Of a DNA stretch of 64,000 bases, positions 11,780 through 20,211 are shown piece after piece (within the stretch, counting starts at the first letter, position 1; every line of letters starts with the position of its first letter). This DNA comes from Archivesica marissinica (lineage: Eukaryota; Mollusca; Bivalvia; Venerida; Vesicomyidae): contig CM026390.1 in the NCBI GenBank assembly GCA_014843695.1, forward strand, positions 54,278,121-54,342,120, in the 5' to 3' direction. A program made the translations under genes and the position numbers. The notes beneath the pieces were generated by a model. It did not search any database, had not been told where the DNA came from, and saw only the letters and a program-made list of their open reading frames with translations.

Positions 11780-11870
11780 GTTTGTAATCGAGGTACACCG
11801 GGTACGATACACGGTAAGGGCACGTGAGCAGTGTCCTTGAGTAAGGTACCTCATACACAGTGCTTCTCTT
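11780..11870 (+). mobile_element. SINE fragment with family D-like body
   Basis: GTGTCCTTGAGTAAGGTACC and TCATACACAGTGCTT resemble the GTGTCATTGAGCAAGGCACC block of family D. The upstream part may be a worn tRNA head. It lies directly before the SINE B at 11,871. Confidence 0.5.
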
Positions 11871-12123
11871 AAGACTTTATTTATTTAACAACGTTTGCGA
11901 AACAAGCTTAATAAACAACTTATATTAATCACTCTCGTTTGCGCAGATGAGAGCGTAAATGTGGTCATTCGTGTAGGAGGAATGCGGAGTACCCGGAGAA
12001 AACACACCTGTCCGAGCTGGCGACCACCGTAGGCCTACCATCTCACATAATTCCCAGTCCGAGGATCGAACGCGCGTTGCAATGGTGAGAAGCGAGCGCG
12101 CTAACCACTGCGATAATCGGTCA
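11871..12123 (-). mobile_element. SINE family B copy
   Basis: Full-length but more worn: head CGATTATCGCAGTGGTTAGC, B box region CGCGTTCGATCCTCGG, body AGGTGTGTTTTCTCCGGGTA, and an A/T-rich tail (AAGACTTTATTTATTTAACA on the plus strand). A 6-bp insertion (GGCCTA) sits in the body. It is followed directly by the split SINE A. Confidence 0.88.
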
Positions 12124-12131
12124 CTAATAGT

Positions 12132-12566
12132 AGCGGATCAGTGCTCCGGTGGTTAACACGTTGGACTTGTTATCCAGTAGTCGCAGGTTCAATCCCCCGC
12201 TATACCATACTAAATGTACTCATGTCATAGTATTTAGGGCGAGACTGTGCTTTACACAAAGTACGTAAAATAACCAGACAATGCTCTGGAATGGGTCTCT
12301 GTCTGTTTAAAACTGTATTTATTTTACAATGATTGCGAAGCAAATTCTAACAACTTATATTAATCACTCTCGTTGGCGCGGATGAAAACGTATATGTGGT
12401 CATTGTGGGAGGAAACCGGAGTGCCCGGAGAAAACCCACCTGTCCGATCTCTGTCTGTCAGTCAGGGTATCCTTGTATACTATCCTCCAAACTCTAAAAC
12501 GACTAATCTCTTCATGAGGCGTCGCTCATCTGGGTAAACAGTAGCGACGATACATTAACGTAAAAC
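12132..12566 (+). mobile_element. SINE family A variant split by a nested SINE B
   Basis: A diverged family A copy begins AGCGGATCAGTGCTCCGGTG, with B box GGTTCAATCCCC. It runs to GGGTCTCTGTCTGT at 12,306, is interrupted by SINE B (12,307-12,448), and resumes at 12,449 with the duplicated CTCTGTCTGT. It ends AACAGTAGCGACGATACATT. The continuity of the two halves makes the nesting unambiguous. Confidence 0.88.
12307..12448 (-). mobile_element. SINE family B, 5'-truncated, nested in SINE A
   Basis: Family B tail and body (ACTGTATTTATTTTACAATG to CCCACCTGTCCGAT on the plus strand) without the tRNA head. The 10-bp CTCTGTCTGT lies at 12,297-12,306 and 12,449-12,458. It is therefore a truncated retroposition into a pre-existing SINE A, which dates family B activity as later than this A copy. 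Confidence 0.9.
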
Positions 12567-12583
12567 ACACACATTGTCAATAT

Positions 12584-12866
12584 AGTAGCGGATGAGTACT
12601 GTAGTCCATTGGCTAACACGCTGGACTTGTAAACAAGTGGTTGCAGGTTTGATCCCTGCCATACAATACTAAAATATATTATGCCACCGTCTCGTTCGGA
12701 TGAGACTTTAAACCTAGGTCTCGTATATGTGCTTTACACCGTGCATGTAAATGGGTCTCTGTCTGTATCATTGCACTATCCTCCACAATATAAAATTACT
12801 AATCTGTTAAGGAGGCGTCGCTAATATCGGCAACCAGCAGCGACGATACACGTACACGTACACACT
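12584..12866 (+). mobile_element. SINE family A variant, second adjacent copy
   Basis: Begins AGTAGCGGATGAGTACTGTA, with B box GGTTTGATCCCT. It carries GTGCTTTACACCGTGCATGT and the GGCAACCAGCAGCGACGATA tail. A short deletion removes the AAAGAACCAGAGGAGA segment. It follows the split copy by under 20 bp in the same direction; both share the AGCGGAT head variant, so this is a distinct subfamily. Confidence 0.85.
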
Positions 12867-12906
12867 TCATCAATACACGAAGATAACAAAGGCAGTTGAA
12901 TCCGTA

Positions 12907-13148
12907 CCGACTGTATGTATGGTATGGTATGGTGTGGTATGGTATGGTATGGTAGCGTATCGTATCGTATCGTATCGTATGTATGTATGTATGATTAATG
13001 TCAAATGTCGATCTAAGTGGTTAACCAGTACTAAGCAATGTGTGTGAGGTGCCTTGCTAAATGACACTACATACGTGGCCTTTCCGAGTATCGAACCCGG
13101 GACCGATCGATTCCAAATCCGACGCTCTACCACTGGACCACGGATGCC
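12907..13148 (-). mobile_element. SINE family D with long simple-repeat tail
   Basis: On the minus strand the head is GGCATCCGTGGTCCAGTGGT with B box GGGTTCGATACTCGG. The body is TTAGCAAGGCACCTCACACA and GCTTAGTACTGGTTAACCAC. The tail (12,907-12,990) is a run of ACCAT, ACGAT and ACAT repeats, so the 3' simple repeat has diversified into three motifs. Confidence 0.87.
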
Positions 13149-13768
13149 ACACTGTAGACAGGGTTCATAGTTTTATATCTTGTTTTTAATAAACAGCGAT
13201 TAACACAATGACGACACTTCTTCCGAGACCCAGTAATAGTTAAACCATTGGAGATCTGTTAACCTGTTCATACGCCCTTTCTAAATATTAGAATATTAGT
13301 CTTCTTGGCTCCAACTTATATATTCTTTATAGCGTGTTAGATGACGGATACCAGCCGGACCTTGGATGTATTTGAGAGTAATGGTTGAGTACGAAAAACG
13401 ATGATGGTGATTCAAGGATGATCAAAAACGCAATAAAGATGTGTCGATAAAATACTAGTGTCAATCAGGTTATATTTATTATAAATAATGATATTTCGCA
13501 TAATTATTGTAGAAAGAGATAAGGTACAAACCTTGATATATACGCAGTGTATCCCCTAACGTGAACTGTTCTAGTATAGTGTTTCACAATAAAACGTTAT
13601 TATCAATAATGTACCATGTGACAAATGAGCTCACTATCACGAGTACCTTACGTTATAAACAAATACCGTATTCATTCTAAATGAAACCCCATATCTTACA
13701 TAATGAATAGTATGTTCATCTCAGAGGTTATGAGCGAGATGTGTTTAAAAGCGAATTATTTAAGAATA
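13149..13768. other. No recognisable feature
   Basis: Unique sequence between SINE D and the truncated TA-flanked element. No frame above about 60 codons and no array. Confidence 0.6.
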
Positions 13769-13900
13769 CAGTCAAACCTGTGTTAGTGGTCACCTCCATT
13801 AAGCAGCGAACCTGTATTATGCAGCCAGCTTACAGATTTCCAATATGTTATTTTATTATAAGTTTGACCTCTATTAAGCAGCCACCTGTGCTAAGCATGT
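13769..13900. mobile_element. TA-flanked element, truncated copy
   Basis: CAGTCAAACCTGTGTTAGTG then GTCACCTCCATTAAGCAGC matches, in reverse orientation, the right half of the element at 40,347. It ends with GCAGCCACCTGTGCTAAGCA without a recognisable second terminus. Confidence 0.78.
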
Positions 13901-13949
13901 TATACTGGAACACTGTGAGAATCAAAATCTAGACGCGAATGGGTTGGGC

Positions 13950-14097
13950 TAGCCTGGGAACAGGCGTCGATATATTTTGTCTGGTCAGTCAAATAAATTT
14001 ATTTTAACACCGAGACTATTAATTGGGCCGTATTGAGTTTCTGATCATTTTGCCAGAAGTTAAAAAGTGAAAAATCGACAGATTGTCACTCAGGCTA
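13950..14097. mobile_element. 148-bp inverted-repeat element with 9-bp target duplication
   Basis: Begins TAGCCTGGGAACAGG and ends CACTCAGGCTA. GGGTTGGGC flanks it exactly at 13,941-13,949 and 14,098-14,106. The interior shares ATTTATTTTAACACCGAGAC and GAGTTTCTGATCATTTTG with the copy at 39,913. A 9-bp duplication fits Mutator-like elements; that assignment is inferred. Confidence 0.87.
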
Positions 14098-14141
14098 GGG
14101 TTGGGCAACAAGCTTTACCAACCTTATCTATTCTGTGTGTG

Positions 14142-14416
14142 TGTTTTATGTTTTTTTATCGTCGCTATCGGTTGCCCATATGAGCGACGCCTCCTGAAGA
14201 TATTAGTCATTTTAGATTTTGGAGGATAGTGCAGTGATACAGACAGAGACCCGTTCCAGAGTCTCCTCTGGTTATTTTACGTGCACGGTGTAAAGCACCG
14301 ACACGAGACCTCGGTTTAACGTCCCATCTGAACTGTTATTAGGGTCAGACGGGGGATCGAACCTGCGATCCCTGGATTACCAGACCAGCGTGTTACCACT
14401 GGACTACAGATCCGCC
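14142..14416 (-). mobile_element. SINE family A copy
   Basis: tRNA-derived head (GATCTGTAGTCCAGTGGTAA and GTTCGATCCCCCGTCTGACC on the minus strand), the GTGCTTTACACCGTGCACGT body and a CAACCGATAGCGACGATAAA tail. It lacks a few bases in the AATTAACAGTCTTTCAG segment. It abuts one arm of the 62-bp inverted repeat and is inverted relative to the copy at 14,708. Confidence 0.88.
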
Positions 14417-14694
14417 AGATTAGCTAGTGTCCCATGATATATATGTAAAACATGTGTACCGAGATTTCGGTTGGATTAACAAACCTGTCTCGTGGTGTTA
14501 TGGTTTAATCACATTTTCTGTTCAGTAATATGACGGAAGCATTATTGTGTTTATCCCACCGAAACGTGTGTAGGGTACACCGTTTTACAGAGAATTTTAA
14601 GGTAATTAGTTGTTGCCCGATTGTACTGTCGTTAAAAATAATGGCATTTCTGTATTCGTGCGCTATTCAAAAGTATTTAACGGAAAACCATCAA
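14417..14694. other. Spacer inside the inverted repeat
   Basis: Unique sequence between two opposed SINE A copies. Open frames of about 67 codons run into SINE sequence and are not credible genes. Confidence 0.55.
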
Positions 14695-14707
14695 CATTGT
14701 CGCCTGA

Positions 14708-14995
14708 CAGACGGATCTGTAGTCCAGTGGTAAAACGCAGGACTGGTAATCCAGGGACCGTAGGTTCGATCCCCCGTCTGACCATAATAAAATTAACAGT
14801 CTTTCAGATGGGACGGTAAACCGAGGTCTCGTGTCGGTGCTTTACACCATGCACGTAAAAGAACCAGAGGAGATTCTGGAATGGGCCTCTGTCTGTATCA
14901 TGCGCTATCCTCCAAAACTCTAAAATGACTAATCTCTTCAGGAGGCGTCGCTCATATGGACAACCGGTAGTGACGATAAATAAACGTAAAGTCAC
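14708..14995 (+). mobile_element. SINE family A copy with 12-bp target duplication
   Basis: Full-length element from CAGACGGATCTGTAGTCCAG to ATAAATAAACGTAAA. The B box GGTTCGATCCCC is intact and one base of the anticodon-arm region is altered. CATTGTCGCCTG occurs at 14,695-14,706 and again at 14,996-15,007, so retroposition by target-primed reverse transcription is well supported. Confidence 0.92.
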
Positions 14996-15038
14996 CATTG
15001 TCGCCTGCCCAGAACATGTGTTCTTATGTAAATTTGCT

Positions 15039-15083
15039 GTCGGTCATATGGCCAACCGGTAGCGACGTTAAATAAACATAAAT
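15039..15083 (+). mobile_element. SINE family A tail fragment
   Basis: Only the 3' end is present: GGTCATATGGCCAACCGGTA then GCGACGTTAAATAAACATAA. It is a 5'-truncated insertion or deletion remnant directly downstream of the copy at 14,708. Confidence 0.75.
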
Positions 15084-15315
15084 GGGAAAAAAGGATTCAT
15101 ATTAGTGATTGTTAGTGCTTAACCCTTTCAACCCCACAGGCCTCTAAATAGGCTTATGAAAAGTGTAGATCCAGATGAGCCGGCTCGTGACGCACACACA
15201 GAATAGATAAGGTTGGTAAAGCTTGTTGCCCAACCCTAGCCTGAGTGACAATCTATGTTACTAAGAAAAAATACCCTAGATAATATCACTGTTTCTTAAC
15301 GTGTGTGTGTGTGTG

Positions 15316-16315
15316 NNNNNNNNNNNNNNNNNNNNNNNNNNNNNNNNNNNNNNNNNNNNNNNNNNNNNNNNNNNNNNNNNNNNNNNNNNNNNNNNNNNNN
15401 NNNNNNNNNNNNNNNNNNNNNNNNNNNNNNNNNNNNNNNNNNNNNNNNNNNNNNNNNNNNNNNNNNNNNNNNNNNNNNNNNNNNNNNNNNNNNNNNNNNN
15501 NNNNNNNNNNNNNNNNNNNNNNNNNNNNNNNNNNNNNNNNNNNNNNNNNNNNNNNNNNNNNNNNNNNNNNNNNNNNNNNNNNNNNNNNNNNNNNNNNNNN
15601 NNNNNNNNNNNNNNNNNNNNNNNNNNNNNNNNNNNNNNNNNNNNNNNNNNNNNNNNNNNNNNNNNNNNNNNNNNNNNNNNNNNNNNNNNNNNNNNNNNNN
15701 NNNNNNNNNNNNNNNNNNNNNNNNNNNNNNNNNNNNNNNNNNNNNNNNNNNNNNNNNNNNNNNNNNNNNNNNNNNNNNNNNNNNNNNNNNNNNNNNNNNN
15801 NNNNNNNNNNNNNNNNNNNNNNNNNNNNNNNNNNNNNNNNNNNNNNNNNNNNNNNNNNNNNNNNNNNNNNNNNNNNNNNNNNNNNNNNNNNNNNNNNNNN
15901 NNNNNNNNNNNNNNNNNNNNNNNNNNNNNNNNNNNNNNNNNNNNNNNNNNNNNNNNNNNNNNNNNNNNNNNNNNNNNNNNNNNNNNNNNNNNNNNNNNNN
16001 NNNNNNNNNNNNNNNNNNNNNNNNNNNNNNNNNNNNNNNNNNNNNNNNNNNNNNNNNNNNNNNNNNNNNNNNNNNNNNNNNNNNNNNNNNNNNNNNNNNN
16101 NNNNNNNNNNNNNNNNNNNNNNNNNNNNNNNNNNNNNNNNNNNNNNNNNNNNNNNNNNNNNNNNNNNNNNNNNNNNNNNNNNNNNNNNNNNNNNNNNNNN
16201 NNNNNNNNNNNNNNNNNNNNNNNNNNNNNNNNNNNNNNNNNNNNNNNNNNNNNNNNNNNNNNNNNNNNNNNNNNNNNNNNNNNNNNNNNNNNNNNNNNNN
16301 NNNNNNNNNNNNNNN
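15316..16315. other. Assembly gap, 1,000 N, in a GT repeat
   Basis: Exactly 1,000 N preceded by (GT)n at 15,301-15,315 and followed by ATGTGTGCATG. The dinucleotide run probably stopped the assembly; the size is a placeholder. Confidence 0.97.
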
Positions 16316-17744
16316 ATGTGTGCATGTCTTTGCCATAGTTTATACTTATGTAAATGGCCAAAGGCAATGTATTGCTGATAATGCCAATAAACTTGAAACT
16401 TGAATTAATCTTGAAACATAAAGGTCAATGTCAACATATAAACGACGGAATAACTTTGAAAACAATCTCGCACTACACATACTGAATTTACGACAGGTTG
16501 ATTATCTCAATACATATAGATAATTTTGGAATAGCCAAATCACAGAACATAAATATGGCTATCAGGAAATAAGATTGTTATGTAGCTATGACGACATATC
16601 TACCCACAACTAATCAAAATGGCAGCCATTTTGAACGATATTTTTAAGTTTTCAAATGTCCATAGCTGCTTCTTTGATTTGCGATTTTCTAATTCTTTTT
16701 TTTCATTTAGATGTTGTGGAAGTTTTTCATTTAATTGAATATGCGCGAAATACACATTCGTTGTGCATTTATAAATACAGGCATACCCACTACAACAGAT
16801 CATCTCAAAAACACATGTTTACGGTAATTTACTACCATATGCCTAGGTAGATACGGCCTTGAATGATTGATGAAAACAAACACAACATCTTGCATATATT
16901 TTTCAAGATTTTAACGTATTTCGAAATCAGGATGCGGCACTTGAATCAATACAATGGAGTGTATACATCTACATAGCCACTCAACCGGCAACTAGTACGT
17001 CAGTTGTACTTGCAGGATGTAGGCCGATGTTTAACATTTTATAACTTGCAGTAAGCCGTACATATTATATGTTATTTGGTTTGTTGAAAGGGTATATGTG
17101 TATAAAAGTGCCGGTGTAACGTGAGCCCCGTAAGAATTGAAAGTTCGCTACGGGGCTCACGCTACGGGTATAAGAATCGTAAGTCGTGAGAATTGAAAGT
17201 CAATAACAATATCTTTTCTCCATTTTAGTTTAAACATTTTATTTCTCAATTATTTACAGAAATAAATTATAGTAGATAAAGGATACTAATGAGACTCCAT
17301 TTTCCAGTGTATGTGATTTTAAAATGCCCGTGTTTGTGCATAGCTATAATTGTACTCGATTTACTGATTGTCTCTATTTTAAAATCCATTTGTGATATCT
17401 TAAAATTAGAAATTAGGCTCGTCTTTATAATCATTACTGAGTTCATCGCCATATTATGACTAATGGTAGGAGATATAAAATGATATAGGCTACCAGGAGA
17501 TATAAAATATGCTATATTTACTAGGAATAACTTGCTTTAAAACTGCAGAGGAAACAATAGGTAGATACAATTGAGAATGATACAATCAGTAAATTGTAAT
17601 TATTTAATTATTGGTTCCGGTAAATGGCGGCCATGATGTCAAAAATAAAATTGCTAATTGAACAAATTATTCCTTTGCTAAATCAGATCATGTAGTCGAT
17701 CGAGATGATCACAGACCGCGTTATATGTTGGGGTTGTATATGAC
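16316..17744. other. Unique AT-rich region with one hairpin
   Basis: Besides the hairpin at 17,117 I see no gene, array or transposon. ATGGCAGCCATTTTGAA (16,619) and AATGGCGGCCATGATG (17,623) are partly palindromic and could be old transposon ends. Frames are all under 70 codons. Confidence 0.5.
17117..17164. other. GC-rich hairpin in AT-rich DNA
   Basis: CGTGAGCCCCGTA (17,120-17,132) and TACGGGGCTCACG (17,149-17,161) are perfectly complementary with a 16-base loop. One mismatch and three more pairs extend the stem. A GAATTGAAAGT motif in the loop recurs just downstream (GAATTGAAAGTC). It could be a small structured element or the core of an old fold-back transposon. Confidence 0.8.
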
Positions 17745-17753
17745 AAACTATTG

Positions 17754-17987
17754 CTGGGTTTTTTATTTAACGTCGCTACTGGTTGCCCATTTGAACGACG
17801 GACAGTTTACCTAACAACACCTTTCCTGGGCAGGCTCCAGCAGTTAACCAGTACTTGTGCACCAACCTCCGAAAGAAACTGCCAACTTTTTCATATAAAG
17901 AGACTCGAATCTCTGACAATCATTGATGATATGTTACAGTGGTATACAAGCCCCCGACCATAACCACTCGACCACGGAAGCGGATAG
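17754..17987 (-). mobile_element. SINE family C with A-type tail and 9-bp target duplication
   Basis: Head ATCCGCTTCCGTGGTCGAGT, body TCGGAGGTTGGTGCAC and GGTGTTGTTAGGTAAACTGT, tail CAAATGGGCAACCAGTAGCG. The B box is lost in a deletion around 17,897-17,915. AAACTATTG occurs on both sides (17,745-17,753 and 17,988-17,996). Confidence 0.85.
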
Positions 17988-18119
17988 AAACTATTGTTTT
18001 GTATTGCATGGACGTTATGCTTTATCACCAGCTTGAATAGCCGGCCAGCCATTGTTGCCATTGTGATTACACAGACGCCATACCGTATCACAATTATACC
18101 ACACATATTGGCGACATGG

Positions 18120-18530
18120 AAATGCCAGGTTACCCGAGATAATGTTTAAAACGGCCCATTGGTGATAGGACCAGTCCATCCTGTGGAGTTTAAGACCATG
18201 TTGGTGCCACAGACCCCACTAGATCACGGGTGCTATCGCCAAACACCTTCGTCACAGATGCAATACACACGGAGTATACGCAAACCTGTACAGAAACCAA
18301 TACCCACATAATTAATTTAATTGATTTAATTAAATCTGCACTAGTCAGTGAGACGATTGATTGAGGCTATAAGCACAGCGATGATACCAGCCCTTTCTGA
18401 CATTGTAAGTGGAATGATGCTACCAGTTACTAATAAGCTTGAGGCTGGTATAAACAACCCCCGTGAAAGCAAGAGGTCGCCAAGATTAAACTATTGAAAA
18501 ACAATCAGGTAAAAATCAACAACATTTTCA
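18120..18530 (+). pseudogene. Decayed coding-like segment, possibly LINE ORF1
   Basis: Open stretches occur in shifting frames: GPLVIGPVHPVEFKTMLVPQ near 18,160, a helical ETNTHIINLIDLIKSALVSE near 18,290, and IPALSDIVSGMMLPVTNKLE near 18,385. Frame shifts and stops separate them. The helical stretch resembles in style the one at 7,407-7,640, so a related retroelement is possible. I do not recognise a family with confidence. Confidence 0.28.
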
Positions 18531-18820
18531 CAGACGGATCTGTAGTCCAGTGGTAGCACGCTAGACTGGTAATCCAGGGACGCAGGTTCGATCCCCCGTC
18601 TGACCCTAATACAATTAACAGCCTTTCAGATGGAACATTAATCCGAGGTCTCGTGTCAGTGCTTTACACCGTGCACGTAAAAGAACTAGAGGAGACTCTG
18701 GAATGGGTCTCTGTCTGTATCATTGCACTATCCTCCAAACATCTAAAATGACTAATCTCTTCAGGAGGCGTCGCTCATATGGGCAACCGGTAGCGACGAT
18801 AAATAAATGTAAAACACACA
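18531..18820 (+). mobile_element. SINE family A, near-consensus copy
   Basis: This is one of the best-preserved copies: CAGACGGATCTGTAGTCCAG head, GGTTCGATCCCCCGTCTGAC B-box region, GTGCTTTACACCGTGCACGT body, GGAGGCGTCGCTCATATGGG and AACCGGTAGCGACGATAAAT tail. A and B boxes fit an RNA polymerase III internal promoter. No convincing target duplication was found. Confidence 0.9.
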
Positions 18821-19042
18821 CTCAACATCCTTGAAATTGAAAGGAGATAACACAAACAAGGCCTCATATCAGCAATTGAAGATAGTGAATGTCATTGACA
18901 TTTACATATGAACATCACCCCCACAATCACAACAGCAGCTATTGAGAGGTCAAACAAAATAGGCAAAATAATTAGGGACAACCATCAACTCTTTGTGTAG
19001 ATTTAGGGCATGTAAAGTGAAATGTGACATACTCCAAGGCAA
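18821..19042. other. Spacer between SINE A copies
   Basis: A short coding-like stretch (AAIERSNKIGKIIRDNHQLF) near 18,930-18,995 may continue the decayed segment left of the SINE at 18,531. Otherwise unremarkable. Confidence 0.35.
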
Positions 19043-19053
19043 ATCTAATTTGA

Positions 19054-19300
19054 TTCTTTTAAATTTTTATTTAGGTTTATTTATCGTCGCTACCGGTTGC
19101 CCATATGAGCGACGCCTCCTGAAGTGATTAGTTATTTTAGATTTTGGAGGATAGTGCATGATACAAACAGAGACCAATTCCAGAATCTCCTCTGGTTCTT
19201 TTACGTGCACGGTGTAAAGCACCGACACGAGACCTCGGTTTAACGTCCCATCTGAAAGACTGTTAATTTTATTAGGGTCAGACGGGGGATCGAACCTGCG
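19054..19300 (-). mobile_element. SINE family A, 5'-truncated, with target duplication
   Basis: The tail and body are complete, but the element stops inside the tRNA head just after the B box, so the A box is missing. ATCTAATTTGA flanks it exactly at 19,043-19,053 and 19,301-19,311. A target duplication around a truncated copy shows that truncation happened during insertion. Confidence 0.9.
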
Positions 19301-19569
19301 ATCTAATTTGAAAAAGTGAAAAACTGAATGATGTGCATGCATCGAAATGGCTCGGTCGTCTAATTGAATATCTATCCCCAATCCATTTGACTAGTAGAGA
19401 AGTGTTAGGGAAATGCAACCATTCAGCGGGAAGTGCACATAATTAGTTATGTTAGAGGTCACTCATTCACACATCTGACCGTATCATCACTCACTGTCTC
19501 TAACTCCTAATAATATAGACACAATAATAATGCAGAATACAATAACATAATATATATTAATTATATAAT

Positions 19570-19682
19570 CTTCTCTCTCCCTCGTGGCGATGGATTCCAA
19601 CAGGAATGAGGTCTCTCGAGAGATTAATAAAAGTTATAAGAACTTGTTTCGCAATCGAGCTAAAATAAATTTGTATACACTA
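19570..19682 (+). repeat. Dispersed repeat, copy 1 (MDS-RNEVS element)
   Basis: Shares about 110 bp in the same orientation with 34,131-34,247: CCTCGTGG, GATGGATTCCA, CAGGAATGAGGTCTC, TTTCGCAATC and CTAAAATAAATTTGTATA. In this copy an ATG opens a frame starting MDSNRNEVSREINKSYKNLF. The A-rich end suggests the 3' part of a retroposed sequence. No family is recognised. Confidence 0.7.
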
Positions 19683-20211
19683 ATAATGGGATGTATCAAA
19701 CTAGTCAACTATTTTATAATTGGTTGTACATATTTATTTCATGCAATATTGCAAAGGGCACAGAGTACATGTGATACAAAATCGCTACAGAATAGGTATA
19801 TATCACAATAGTTTGAACACGTATCACAATGTGACGGAACAGAGAGATGTGGAGTGTTCTAACGACATGCACGCGTACAGTCTTCTACCATCTGGTAAGC
19901 TGCTCTCTTAAATATTCATGCTAAGAGCCTAACCAAAGTACCTTCCTGGCATTCAAGAAAAGGCGAGACACTAATGAATGCAATTACAGTACAATAAAAT
20001 AATAGTTAAGCAAAGATCAAGTGATTGGATCAAAACTGTAGGGTTTTCTTATGAATTGGCCAGTTGATCACTGTACAATCCAACATCCCAACTATATACA
20101 ACACATAATATTTAAATATGTCTATCAACACTGATATATGTCTGGACTGATAATCAGCCAGGGGGTGATTGGTGGTGGTAACATACTAAGATCAATGGTA
20201 TAAATAGTGTG
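19683..20211. other. Unique sequence before the 18-bp array
   Basis: No gene recognised. A frame from the MDS-RNEVS repeat continues to about 19,811 with no known motif. The 18-bp array starts gradually after TAAATAGTGTGTGAGATATA. Confidence 0.5.

Larger units (their letters stand above)
14080..15254. repeat. 62-bp perfect inverted repeat enclosing two opposed SINEs
   Basis: 14,080-14,141 is the exact reverse complement of 15,193-15,254. The arms include the right terminus of the 148-bp element, its target duplication and about 35 bp of flank (AACAAGCTTTACCAACCTTA). Between the arms lie SINE A copies in opposite orientation (14,142-14,416 minus; 14,708-14,995 plus) and a tail fragment. Confidence 0.9.

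Noticed and set aside
14708..14790. Functional tRNA genes at the A/B-box sequences (here and at 1, 1,616, 2,200, 6,600, 13,080, 18,531 and 51,520)
   Set aside because: The sequences do not close a full cloverleaf with matching acceptor stems and continue into repeated SINE bodies.
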